DNA of 5,720 nt, taken from NCBI GenBank assembly GCA_016764035.1, contig JAESSQ010000037.1, positions 1 through 5,720 on the forward strand, in the 5' to 3' direction. Below are positions 1-5,720 of this stretch, piece by piece. The stretch's first letter is position 1; each line of letters opens with the position of its first letter. Source of the stretch: Gammaproteobacteria bacterium. GTDB lineage: Bacteria > Pseudomonadota > Gammaproteobacteria > SZUA-229. A program made the translations under genes and the position numbers. Below the pieces are notes generated by a model that saw only the letters and a list, made by a program, of their open reading frames with translations, had not been told where the DNA came from and did not search any database.

Positions 1-2
1 CA

Positions 3-140
3 CGAAGCATCTTTTTTGTCATTGCTGCGTTAAAAATGGTCTCAAAATGCTCATTTACTCTGTGTAAACTGCGCTTTTTCGACAATTCTTGCCTTGCACT
101 GATAAAAAATATACATCGTGCAAAGCTCTCTAGAAAGTAG
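3..140. repeat. Probable structured dispersed repeat, non-coding
   Basis: This AT-rich stretch contains two hairpins. The first pairs 44-58 with 64-79 around a 5-nt loop, imperfectly (two mismatches and one bulge). The second pairs TTGCAC (94-99) with GTGCAA (118-123). The layout, and a general recollection of similar short repeats between genes in gammaproteobacteria, suggest a dispersed non-autonomous element; I could not verify copies elsewhere. One plus-strand frame is open from base 3 to a TAG at 138-140, so the 3' end of a gene entering from the left is possible. The visible 45 residues are rich in Cys, Ser, Lys and Phe and match no family I recognise. The other plus frames stop at 31-33 and 65-67. 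Repeat is favoured over coding, with low certainty. Confidence 0.35.
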
Positions 141-145
141 TATTA

Positions 146-182
146 AAAAAACAAAGCACCTCGAACGGGTGCTTTGTTTTTT
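146..182. terminator. Bidirectional Rho-independent terminator
   Basis: Bases 146-160 pair perfectly with 168-182 over 15 bp around a 7-nt loop (TCGAACG). The core stem CAAAGCACC/GGTGCTTTG is flanked by an A tract on the left and a T tract on the right, so either strand's transcript has a GC-containing hairpin followed by a U run. On the minus strand it lies 64 nt after the folE2 stop and probably ends the xseB-to-folE2 transcript. Its symmetry would also stop plus-strand transcription arriving from the left, as expected between convergent units. Confidence 0.9.
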
Positions 183-188
183 CTATGT

Positions 189-239
189 TTTATTCTGATA
201 ACTTAAAGCCCTGGTCAGAAAGCTTGTAATCAGAATAAA
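189..239. repeat. Inverted repeat downstream of folE2
   Basis: TTTATTCTGAT (189-199) is a perfect 11-bp inverted copy of ATCAGAATAAA (229-239). The 29-nt interior holds a further AAGC/GCTT pairing (206-209 with 222-225). It begins 7 nt beyond the folE2 stop codon on the minus strand and precedes the terminator. In the folE2 message it would form a long AU-rich stem with no U tract directly after it, so it is not itself a terminator. It could protect the 3' end, be a relic of a repeat, or bind a protein as DNA. The pairing is seen directly; the role is unknown. Confidence 0.6.
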
Positions 240-246
240 CTCTTAG

Positions 247-1077
247 CTACTTGCGTTTCTTTTCAATCAGCGCATAAGCCGAATGGTTATGGATTGACTC
301 AAAGTTTTCAGATTCCACCGTGTAACTGAGGATGCGCTCATCGATGTTTAACTGATGCGCGATGTCACGTACCATGTCTTCGACAAATTTTGGATTATCG
401 TAGGCACGCTCGGTAACCACTTTTTCATCGGGGCGTTTTAACAGGCCGTATAATTCACAGGACGCCTGTGCTTCGACCATTTCAATTATTTCTTCTACCC
501 GGATAAAGTCTTCCGTTTCAACATTGACCGTCACGTGTGAACGTTGATTGTGTGCGCCACGCTCCGATATTTTCTTCGAGCATGGGCATAAGCTGGTAAC
601 CGGCACAACCACTTTAATGTTGATTATATTTTTACTGTTTTTGCGTTCACCGATAAACGTTACTTCGTAATCTAATAGACTTTTTACGCCCGAAGCTGGG
701 GCGGTTTTGTTGATAAAGAAATGAAATGTCATTTCGATATGACCACATTCTGCGTCTAACAGTTTGGTCATTTCAGTCAACATGATTTTGAATGAATCGA
801 CCGTTATTTCCCATTCGTGGTTGTTGAGTATTTCAACAAAACGAGACATGTGCGTGCCTTTGAATTCGTGAGGCAGGTCAACGTACATATTGAAATTGGC
901 GATAGTATGTTGAATCTTTCCGGTACGATCTTTAACCTGCACAGGGTGGCGTATATCTTTTATGCCTACCTTGTTGATGGCGATGGCACGGGTGTCCTGC
1001 AAGTTCTGTACATCAGGCAGGGAACTGGTATTTTTATTTTCTTGTGTTTGCACTTCTTTATCAAGGACCTCAGACAT
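247..1077 (-). CDS. folE2: GTP cyclohydrolase IB (FolE2/MptA family)
   Basis: The 276-aa cytosolic enzyme converts GTP to 7,8-dihydroneopterin triphosphate, the first step shared by folate and queuosine synthesis. Signature stretches are the N-terminal LPDVQ...DTR...INKVGIKDIRHPV (about 20-46), the VTSLCPCSK segment (160-168), SCELYGLLKRPDEK (206-219) and the SIHNHSAYA tail (261-269). C164, H176, E218 and H263 keep the spacing of the metal ligands known in the Neisseria enzyme (C147, H159, E201, H246, from memory), so the active site looks intact. The first ~18 residues are a variable Glu/Gln/Asn-rich extension. No other Met occurs before residue 64, which fixes the start. Its ATG overlaps the queD stop by one base (TAATG), with GAAGAGAA upstream as Shine-Dalgarno. 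The type IB family is not strictly zinc dependent and is often Zur controlled elsewhere; no Zur-like palindrome is visible here. Confidence 0.95.
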   Translation of the reverse strand: MSEVLDKEVQTQENKNTSSLPDVQNLQDTRAIAINKVGIKDIRHPVQVKDRTGKIQHTIANFNMYVDLPHEFKGTHMSRFVEILNNHEWEITVDSFKIMLTEMTKLLDAECGHIEMTFHFFINKTAPASGVKSLLDYEVTFIGERKNSKNIINIKVVVPVTSLCPCSKKISERGAHNQRSHVTVNVETEDFIRVEEIIEMVEAQASCELYGLLKRPDEKVVTERAYDNPKFVEDMVRDIAHQLNIDERILSYTVESENFESIHNHSAYALIEKKRK

Positions 1078-1463
1078 TAATCATTCTCTTCACTGTAGCG
1101 CACGCAAGCGCGTTCGGTTTCCCATATCGTCAGTGCTGTTACTTTAATGGTGTCACTGTTAATACGATTAGAAATTTGTTTGTACATATAAGCCGCAATA
1201 TTTTCAGCGGTTGGGTTTACTTCTTTAAATGGTTCAAGATCATTTAGATAACGGTGGTCAAGTTCATCACCGACTTCATTAGCGGCATTTTTCATGACTT
1301 TGAAATCAACCGCCATGCCGACATCATCGAGCTGGTTGGCAACCGCTTCCAGTTCAACTTTCCAGTTGTGACCGTGCATCCGGCTACAAGCGCCTGGATA
1401 GTTTCGTAGTGTGTGCGCTGATGCAAATTCGGTTACGACTTTCAGCTGGTAACGAGCGGTCAT
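1077..1463 (-). CDS. queD: 6-carboxy-5,6,7,8-tetrahydropterin synthase QueD
   Basis: This 128-aa member of the PTPS fold family should convert 7,8-dihydroneopterin triphosphate to 6-carboxytetrahydropterin, the first committed step towards preQ0/preQ1 and tRNA queuosine. The zinc ligands are H17 (FASAH), H30 and H32 (HGH). C26 is the catalytic cysteine, D69-H70 the catalytic pair (ELDHRYLND) and E115 (WETERA) the pterin anchor; NPTAEN (83-88) is the usual conserved loop. The motif is C-x3-H-G-H without a Glu before HGH, the QueD (PTPS-I) pattern rather than the Glu-containing PTPS-III form that makes a folate intermediate. Length is typical. The start is supported by AGGTG (minus strand, 1472-1476) 8 nt upstream of ATG. 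It follows dxs by 57 nt and its stop is fused to the folE2 start, so enzyme and substrate supplier are co-translated. Confidence 0.94.
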   Translation of the reverse strand: MTARYQLKVVTEFASAHTLRNYPGACSRMHGHNWKVELEAVANQLDDVGMAVDFKVMKNAANEVGDELDHRYLNDLEPFKEVNPTAENIAAYMYKQISNRINSDTIKVTALTIWETERACVRYSEEND

Positions 1464-1471
1464 ACAAAAAA

Positions 1472-1476
1472 CACCT
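1472..1476 (-). promoter_or_regulatory. Shine-Dalgarno of queD
   Basis: AGGTG on the minus strand lies 8 nt before the queD ATG (1461-1463). It is the clearest ribosome binding site in the operon and fixes the queD start. A TATTAT hexamer just upstream resembles a -10 box, but transcription from it would begin inside or next to this site and no -35 is seen, so read-through from dxs is the simpler source of message. Confidence 0.7.
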
Positions 1477-1520
1477 AAATAATACCTGAGTAAAACACTA
1501 GGGATTTTAGCCTTTTTTGG

Positions 1521-3404
1521 CTATATAAGCAATTCCTTAATCCGTGCGCGAATAGTTTTTAACATGCCGGGTTTATCCAACGCCCAGTCGCTGTGTAACT
1601 CATCGGGCTGACCATGATTGATAAATTCATCAGGAAAGCCTATCTGTAACAGATTGGTATTGAGGTGTTGCGCATTGATATGCTCAGAAACGCTGCTGCC
1701 CGCACCACCAGCGATGGCATTGTCTTCGATGGTGACCAGTAAATCATGTTGTGCGATGGCCTGCTGTATGGTTTTGGTGTCCAGCGGTTTGACAAAACGC
1801 ATGCTGTATACACTGGCGTCTATCTCTTCTGCAACCTCCATTGCGGTTGTTAACAGGCTGCCAAACACTAATAGAGCGACTTTTTTGCCCTGTCTTTTCT
1901 GTACCGCCTGGCCAAACGGTAGGGCTTCGAGTTTATCGGACAGGGTTAATCCTGTTGCACTGCCACGTGGGTAGCGCACGGCGCTGGGGCCATCGTGTAA
2001 AAATGCGGTGGTTAATAAGCCGCGGCATTCGGCTTCGTCGGCGGGTGTCATGACCACCATGTTTGGGATGCAGCGTAAGAAAGTTATGTCATAGGCGCCG
2101 GTGTGTGTTGGGCCGTCTGCGCCGACGATACCTGCACGGTCGATGGCAAAAACCACAGGCAGGTTTTGGATGGCGACATCATGGATTAGCTGGTCATAAC
2201 CGCGCTGTAAAAAAGTAGAATAGATTGCGACCACAGGTTTCATGTCTTCACATGCCATGCCAGCGGCGAGTGTTACGGCGTGTTGTTCGGCGATGCCAAC
2301 GTCGAAATAACGTTTCGGAAAACGTTTAGAAAACTCAACCAGGCCAGAGCCTTCGCGCATGGCCGGGGTAATAGCGATAAGACGTTCGTCCTGCTCGGCC
2401 ATATCACATAACCACTGACCAAAAATCTCGGTGTAACTTGGCGGTGGTTTGGTAGCGCTGGCACTAACGTGAGATTTACCGGTGTTTAAATCGAATGCGC
2501 TTACGCCATGATATTTAATGGGTGCATCTTCTGCTCGGGAGTAACCTTTGCCTTTCACCGTTTTAATATGCAGCAGTCGAGGACCTGTTTGCTGGTTTAT
2601 GTTCTGTAAAACAGGGACTAATGTGTCCAGATCATGGCCATCGACCGGTCCAAAATAATGAAAACCCAGCTCTTCGAATAAAGTGCCTGGTGTGACCATG
2701 CCTTTTACATGTTCTTCTGTACGTCGTGCTAATTCCAGTGCAGGTGGAATATTCTCTAAAACTTTTTTACCGCCTTCGCGCAAGGTCGAAAATAAATCAC
2801 CGCTTAACAGTCGGGTGAGATGATTCGATAGCGCACCGACATTGGGTGAAATGGACATGTCGTTGTCATTGAGAATAACCAGTAGATTAGCGTCGCAGTC
2901 ACCCGCATGATTAAGTGCTTCGAATGCCATGCCGGCAGTCATGGCACCATCGCCAATGACGGCAACACAATGTCGGTTTTCATTTTTTTGTTTGGCGGCA
3001 ATGCTCATACCTAGCGCAGATGCGATAGATGTACTGGAGTGCCCAGCACCAAAGGTATCGTATTCACTTTCGCTGCGTTTGGGGAAACCAGCAATGCCGC
3101 CTTTTTGCCGTAGCGTCGACATTTTTTCACGACGACCGGTAAGAATCTTATGCGGATATGTTTGGTGGCCAACGTCCCATGTTATACGGTCATACGGCGT
3201 ATTGAATACGTGATGCAATGCAATGGTGAGTTCGATGGTGCCCAGGCCGGCTGATAGATGCCCGCCGGTGGTGGAGACAGTGTCGAGTAAAAAATCACGC
3301 AGCTGGTGTGCTAACTCTTTGAGTTGCTGTTGATTGAGTTTACGAACATCTTGTGGTGATTCGATGGACGCTAACAGTGGCCAGTTTGTATTGATAGGTG
3401 GCAT
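1521..3404 (-). CDS. dxs: 1-deoxy-D-xylulose-5-phosphate synthase
   Basis: The 627-aa thiamine-diphosphate enzyme condenses pyruvate with glyceraldehyde 3-phosphate to DXP, the first and usually flux-controlling step of the MEP pathway; DXP also feeds thiamine and pyridoxal synthesis. It matches E. coli Dxs (620 aa) from end to end. H49 (GGH) and the Mg/ThDP motif starting GDGAMT (151-156) and ending NDN (179-181) lie in the N-terminal domain. The central pyrimidine domain carries E373 (IAEQHAV, catalytic Glu), Y395 (AIYSTFLQR) and DRAGIVGADGPTH (422-434). A transketolase C-terminal domain follows from about 500. Extra residues relative to E. coli sit near the Ala/Ser/Pro-rich linker around 310-323. 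The ATG gives an N-terminus collinear with E. coli, but the 46 nt after ispA show no clear Shine-Dalgarno. A weak hairpin starts at the stop codon (1508-1523). Confidence 0.98.
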   Translation of the reverse strand: MPPINTNWPLLASIESPQDVRKLNQQQLKELAHQLRDFLLDTVSTTGGHLSAGLGTIELTIALHHVFNTPYDRITWDVGHQTYPHKILTGRREKMSTLRQKGGIAGFPKRSESEYDTFGAGHSSTSIASALGMSIAAKQKNENRHCVAVIGDGAMTAGMAFEALNHAGDCDANLLVILNDNDMSISPNVGALSNHLTRLLSGDLFSTLREGGKKVLENIPPALELARRTEEHVKGMVTPGTLFEELGFHYFGPVDGHDLDTLVPVLQNINQQTGPRLLHIKTVKGKGYSRAEDAPIKYHGVSAFDLNTGKSHVSASATKPPPSYTEIFGQWLCDMAEQDERLIAITPAMREGSGLVEFSKRFPKRYFDVGIAEQHAVTLAAGMACEDMKPVVAIYSTFLQRGYDQLIHDVAIQNLPVVFAIDRAGIVGADGPTHTGAYDITFLRCIPNMVVMTPADEAECRGLLTTAFLHDGPSAVRYPRGSATGLTLSDKLEALPFGQAVQKRQGKKVALLVFGSLLTTAMEVAEEIDASVYSMRFVKPLDTKTIQQAIAQHDLLVTIEDNAIAGGAGSSVSEHINAQHLNTNLLQIGFPDEFINHGQPDELHSDWALDKPGMLKTIRARIKELLI

Positions 3405-3450
3405 GGGTTTATTGTTTCTGTATGGTTTCGATAGCGTGCAAAGAGATAAT

Positions 3451-4347
3451 TTAATACTGCCGTTCTACAATGTAAGCCGATAATTTACGTAAACTATCGG
3501 CTTTTTTACCCAGCGGCGCAAGGTGTTGTAACGCCAGTTCGTGTTGTTGTAGCGCCAGCTGTTTCGATTCTTCTAACCCTATGATGGCAGGAAAGGTCGG
3601 TTTTTTCTGCGCCTCGTCGGAACCCTGTGGTTTGCCCAGGGTTTCTGTGTCGCTGATAACATCCAGAATATCGTCCTGGATCTGAAATGATAGACCGATA
3701 CAGAGTGAGTAATTACTGAGTATATCGACTTCTTCCTTACTGATGTCCTGTTTGCACATGCCACCAAGCAGTACGCTGGCTCGAATTAGAGCACCTGTTT
3801 TTAAGCGATGCATATGCTCTAGTTCTTTAAGTGTAAGCTGTTTTCCGACGGAGGCTAAATCGATTGCCTGGCCACCAGCCATACCATAAGCACCACTGGC
3901 TTGGGTTAACAGACCTAACATTTCTATGCGATGATCAGGTGTTAGTTCTTTGTGATCATCCTTGGCCAATATTTCGTAAGCTAAAGCTTGCAATGCATCA
4001 CCCGCCAACATAGCGGTGGCTTCGTCAAAAGCTTTATGGCACGTCGGTAGGCCGCGACGTAGGTCATCGTCGTCCATTACCGGTAAGTCATCATGAATTA
4101 ACGAATAGGCGTGGATCATTTCAACCGCGCAGGCAGGAATGTGCAATAGATTGGTAGAAACCCCCATGGCTTCACCGGCGGCATATACCATCGCTGGCCG
4201 AATGCGTTTACCACCGCCAATAACAGCGTAACGAATGGCTTTGGTGAGGTCATGTTGCGGCGGATCTTCAGCCGGCAGGTATTTATTTAAAGCGGTATTA
4301 ACGCGTTTCTGGTAATCGTCCAGAGAGGATTGAAAATCGTGAGGCAT
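3451..4347 (-). CDS. ispA: Farnesyl diphosphate synthase (geranyltranstransferase)
   Basis: The 298-aa prenyl transferase (E. coli IspA has 299) joins dimethylallyl and isopentenyl diphosphate to geranyl and then farnesyl diphosphate, precursor of undecaprenyl phosphate, ubiquinone side chains and heme O. GGGKRIRP (44-51) binds diphosphate. The first Asp-rich motif is D86-D87-L-P-V-M-D92 followed by D93-D95 and LRRGLPT. KTGALI (193-198) and the second Asp-rich motif D225-D226-I-L-D229 complete the Mg2+ sites. The two-residue insertion between the aspartates of the first motif is the bacterial FPP synthase type, against a longer-chain octaprenyl synthase. The ATG lies 5 nt after the xseB stop, with GGATGAG inside the end of xseB as probable ribosome binding site, so the two are very likely co-translated. 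Confidence 0.97.
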   Translation of the reverse strand: MPHDFQSSLDDYQKRVNTALNKYLPAEDPPQHDLTKAIRYAVIGGGKRIRPAMVYAAGEAMGVSTNLLHIPACAVEMIHAYSLIHDDLPVMDDDDLRRGLPTCHKAFDEATAMLAGDALQALAYEILAKDDHKELTPDHRIEMLGLLTQASGAYGMAGGQAIDLASVGKQLTLKELEHMHRLKTGALIRASVLLGGMCKQDISKEEVDILSNYSLCIGLSFQIQDDILDVISDTETLGKPQGSDEAQKKPTFPAIIGLEESKQLALQQHELALQHLAPLGKKADSLRKLSAYIVERQY

Positions 4348-4352
4348 CGTTT

Positions 4353-4583
4353 CTACTCATCCAGCGCTATATCTTGTTCGAGTAGTTTGCCATTTTTTTC
4401 GACCAGCTCTTTTATTTTTAACTCAGCGTTTTGCAGTGCTTGTTGGCATTCGGTGCTGAGAGCGATACCTTTTTCAAAACGTTTGAGAGATTCTTCCAGG
4501 CTGAGGTTGCCCTGTTCCATGTCATCGACCAGGGTTTCCAGATCATTTAGTGCTTTTTCGAAGTTCGGGTTTTTTTTAGCCAT
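4353..4583 (-). CDS. xseB: Exodeoxyribonuclease VII small subunit
   Basis: The 76-aa protein is the small subunit of exonuclease VII, which works with XseA (not in this window) to degrade single-stranded DNA to oligonucleotides in repair. It shows the family's compact helical hairpin: FEKALNDLETLVDDME (8-23), then GNLSLEESLKRFEKGI (25-40) and a Gln/Lys/Glu-rich third helix with coiled-coil character (45-68). E. coli XseB has 80 aa and starts MPKKN, so ATG at 4583 is chosen over an in-frame TTG five codons upstream at 4598. No Shine-Dalgarno is visible before either start. A run of eight A at codons 3-5 lies just inside the gene. It is the first gene of the minus-strand operon and precedes ispA, as in many gammaproteobacteria. 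Confidence 0.95.
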   Translation of the reverse strand: MAKKNPNFEKALNDLETLVDDMEQGNLSLEESLKRFEKGIALSTECQQALQNAELKIKELVEKNGKLLEQDIALDE

Positions 4584-4588
4584 GGTGC

Positions 4589-4597
4589 ATTTTAGCA
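4589..4597 (-). promoter_or_regulatory. Candidate extended -10 of the xseB operon
   Basis: TGCTAAAAT on the minus strand matches an extended -10 (TGn plus TAAAAT, 5 of 6 to TATAAT). The hexamer ends five bases before the xseB ATG, so transcription would begin at or within the start codon and give a leaderless message. No good -35 lies 16-18 bp upstream, though extended -10 promoters tolerate this. A leadered promoter further upstream in the intergenic region cannot be excluded. Confidence 0.35.
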
Positions 4598-4686
4598 AAC
4601 TATTGCAGGCTAGATACAGCCTGGTTACGAGATGTTGGTTAAATTTATCTTATGTCGCGGGTGGTTTTTACGGCGCGTCGGGGTCG

Positions 4687-4719
4687 CAGTATATATGCTT
4701 GCCACCTGGCGGTATACTG
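4687..4719. promoter_or_regulatory. Dyad in divergent intergenic region, possible operator
   Basis: CAGTATA (4687-4693) is the perfect inverted copy of TATACTG (4713-4719). Inside lies a nested palindrome, GCCACCTGGC (4701-4710, arms GCCA/TGGC). The 33-bp arrangement sits between xseB and the divergent yfcH-like gene, where operators for either promoter would be. The outer arms also resemble -10 hexamers (TATACT on both strands), so the symmetry could reflect back-to-back promoter parts. The inverted repeat is directly visible; protein binding is inferred and no known consensus is recognised. Confidence 0.4.
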
Positions 4720-4748
4720 ACTTATGAGGTTGCCAGATTATTTGTTTT

Positions 4749-4776
4749 CTGACAATGAATTATGACTATGTATCGT
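4749..4776 (+). promoter_or_regulatory. Candidate sigma-70 promoter for the yfcH-like gene
   Basis: CTGACA (4749-4754, five of six to TTGACA), a 16-bp spacer and TATCGT (4771-4776, four of six to TATAAT) would start transcription near 4783, giving a leader of about 16 nt that includes the AAGAG ribosome binding site. The -10 is weak. Two TTGCCA copies (4699-4704 and 4730-4735) are alternative -35 elements without well-spaced partners. Confidence 0.35.
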
Positions 4777-4786
4777 TGGCTTTTTT

Positions 4787-4791
4787 AAGAG
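4787..4791 (+). promoter_or_regulatory. Shine-Dalgarno deciding the yfcH-like start
   Basis: AAGAG lies 7 nt before ATG at 4799 but only 1 nt before the in-frame TTG at 4793. This spacing selects the ATG as the start. Confidence 0.6.
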
Positions 4792-4798
4792 ATTGAAC

Positions 4799-5710
4799 AT
4801 GCATAAAAAACGTTTATTGATAACCGGTGGTTCGGGTTTTATCGGCTCTCGACTTGTTCCTGTATTGCTTGATCAGGGATATGAAGTGACGGTACTGACT
4901 CGTAACCCTGAGAAAACTGCTCTGCATTTTAACCATTCGGTTTCTACTGTCGAGCGACTCTCTACCCTAGATGACAGCACAGTTTTTGATGTCGTTATCA
5001 ATCTGGCCGGGCAGGGCGTTACCGATAAACGCTGGACGTCCGTCATCAAAAAACAATTGCGTGATAGCCGCCTGATAACGACCCAAAAATTAATCAAGTA
5101 CTTGCAAACCACAGAGAAAAAACCTGCGTGTTTGATCAGTGGTTCTGCTATTGGTTATTACGGCAATCAAAGTGACACAATTGTCGACGAAAACATGTCT
5201 GGCGATAGCAGCTTCTCCAGCAAGCTTTGTCTCGACTGGGAACACGAGGCACAGCAGGCAGAGGCGCTGGGTATAAGAACCTGTTACCTGCGAACGGGTA
5301 TCGTATTAGGTAAAAAGGGTGGTGCATTGGCCAAGATGCTGCCTGCGTTTAAATTCGGTTTGGGTGGCGCCATGGGTGATGGTGAGCAATGGATGTCCTG
5401 GGTTCATATCGATGACCTAATCGGTATCATGCTGCATATCATTAAACACAAAAACATTAGCGGTGCGGTCAACGGTACGTCACCAAACCCAGTGACCAAT
5501 AAAAACTTTTCATCAACCTTGGCGCGTGTTTTAAATCGCCCGGCCTTTTTGCCGATGCCAGCCTTTGTGCTGAAACTAATGCTTGGTGAAATGGCGCAGG
5601 AGTTACTGTTGTCCGGTCAGCGCGTTATACCGAAAAAAATACTGGGCGCAGGTTATGCGTTTCAGTATGCAGAGCTCGACAAGGCCTTGTCTCAGGTCTG
5701 CGATAAGTAA
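4799..5710 (+). CDS. yfcH: TIGR01777/YfcH-family SDR epimerase-like protein
   Basis: The 303-aa protein is an extended short-chain dehydrogenase/reductase of the YfcH family (E. coli YfcH, 297 aa). It opens with a Rossmann beta strand and the dinucleotide motif GGSGFIG (10-16), and VTVLTRN follows at the second strand, where an Arg suggests NADP(H) preference. Family hallmarks are NLAGQGVTDKRW, the SGSAIGYYG active-site segment, YLRTGIVLGKKGGAL and MLPAFKFGLGGAMGDGEQWMSWVHIDDL. The C-terminal DUF1731 region is RPAFLPMPAF...GQRVIPKKILGAGYAFQY. The substrate is not established for this family, so 'nucleotide-sugar epimerase' is a fold-based label only. The ATG is preferred over a TTG two codons upstream because of Shine-Dalgarno spacing. 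It is divergent from the xseB operon, is complete, and has only 10 bases after its stop. The gene symbol rests on family resemblance. Confidence 0.9.
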   Translation: MHKKRLLITGGSGFIGSRLVPVLLDQGYEVTVLTRNPEKTALHFNHSVSTVERLSTLDDSTVFDVVINLAGQGVTDKRWTSVIKKQLRDSRLITTQKLIKYLQTTEKKPACLISGSAIGYYGNQSDTIVDENMSGDSSFSSKLCLDWEHEAQQAEALGIRTCYLRTGIVLGKKGGALAKMLPAFKFGLGGAMGDGEQWMSWVHIDDLIGIMLHIIKHKNISGAVNGTSPNPVTNKNFSSTLARVLNRPAFLPMPAFVLKLMLGEMAQELLLSGQRVIPKKILGAGYAFQYAELDKALSQVCDK

Positions 5711-5720
5711 TCATTAAGGC

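Noticed and set aside
1485..1490. TATTAT hexamer upstream of queD as a promoter -10
   Set aside because: No -35 lies 16-18 bp upstream, and the predicted start would fall in or beside the AGGTG ribosome binding site.
1464..1520. preQ1 riboswitch or Zur box ahead of queD
   Set aside because: I looked for a preQ1-I-like short stem with an A-rich tail and for an AT-rich GTTATA-type palindrome, and saw neither. The 57-nt spacer leaves little room.
1508..1523. Hairpin TAGCC-TTTTTT-GGCTA at the dxs stop as a terminator
   Set aside because: The stem is only 5 bp, it begins at the dxs stop codon, and no U tract follows on either strand. At most it is a weak attenuator.
1618..3213. Several plus-strand open frames opposite dxs (60-118 codons)
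   Set aside because: All lie inside the fully conserved dxs gene on the other strand and show no recognisable domain or ribosome binding site.
4330..4752. Long plus-strand open frame opposite xseB
   Set aside because: It is antisense to the conserved xseB gene, Ser/Phe-rich, and resembles no family. It is a shadow of the Glu/Lys-rich xseB coding strand.
4724..4765. Possible 13-codon leader peptide upstream of the yfcH-like gene
   Set aside because: The ATG opens a short frame ending in TGA at 4763-4765, but it has no clear ribosome binding site, no run of regulatory codons and no attenuator hairpin. Chance is the simpler explanation.

Overview
The window looks like ordinary chromosomal DNA of a gammaproteobacterium. 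Dxs, IspA and XseB align closely, and nearly end to end, with the E. coli proteins as I remember them, and the order xseB-ispA-dxs is the common one in that class. Genus and order cannot be set from the sequence. I found no transposase, phage gene, CRISPR array, tRNA or rRNA.

Layout. Bases 1-145 carry no convincing gene but are rich in inverted repeats and look like a dispersed structured repeat. A strong bidirectional terminator follows at 146-182, then a second perfect dyad at 189-239. From 247 to 4583 five genes lie on the minus strand, transcribed in the order xseB (exonuclease VII small subunit), ispA (farnesyl diphosphate synthase), dxs (DXP synthase), queD (6-carboxytetrahydropterin synthase) and folE2 (GTP cyclohydrolase IB). 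The gaps are 5, 46 and 57 nt, and queD/folE2 overlap by 1 nt. I see no convincing internal terminator or promoter, so they probably form one operon that ends at the 146-182 hairpin. A divergent intergenic stretch (4584-4798) contains a 33-bp dyad. Beyond it a plus-strand gene of the YfcH/TIGR01777 nucleotide-sugar epimerase-like family runs to 5710.

How the genes fit together. Dxs makes 1-deoxy-D-xylulose 5-phosphate, the entry to the MEP isoprenoid pathway. IspA condenses the C5 products to farnesyl diphosphate. FolE2 converts GTP to 7,8-dihydroneopterin triphosphate, and QueD uses that compound for the 7-deazaguanine branch leading to queuosine; the pterin product also feeds folate. The queD-folE2 overlap makes consecutive enzymes of the queuosine route a translationally coupled pair attached to an isoprenoid operon. 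XseB and the YfcH-like protein have no evident metabolic link to these.

I found no clear undescribed system. The most interesting points are the queD-folE2 coupling, the possibly leaderless xseB start, the dyad in the divergent promoter region and the structured repeat at the left edge.
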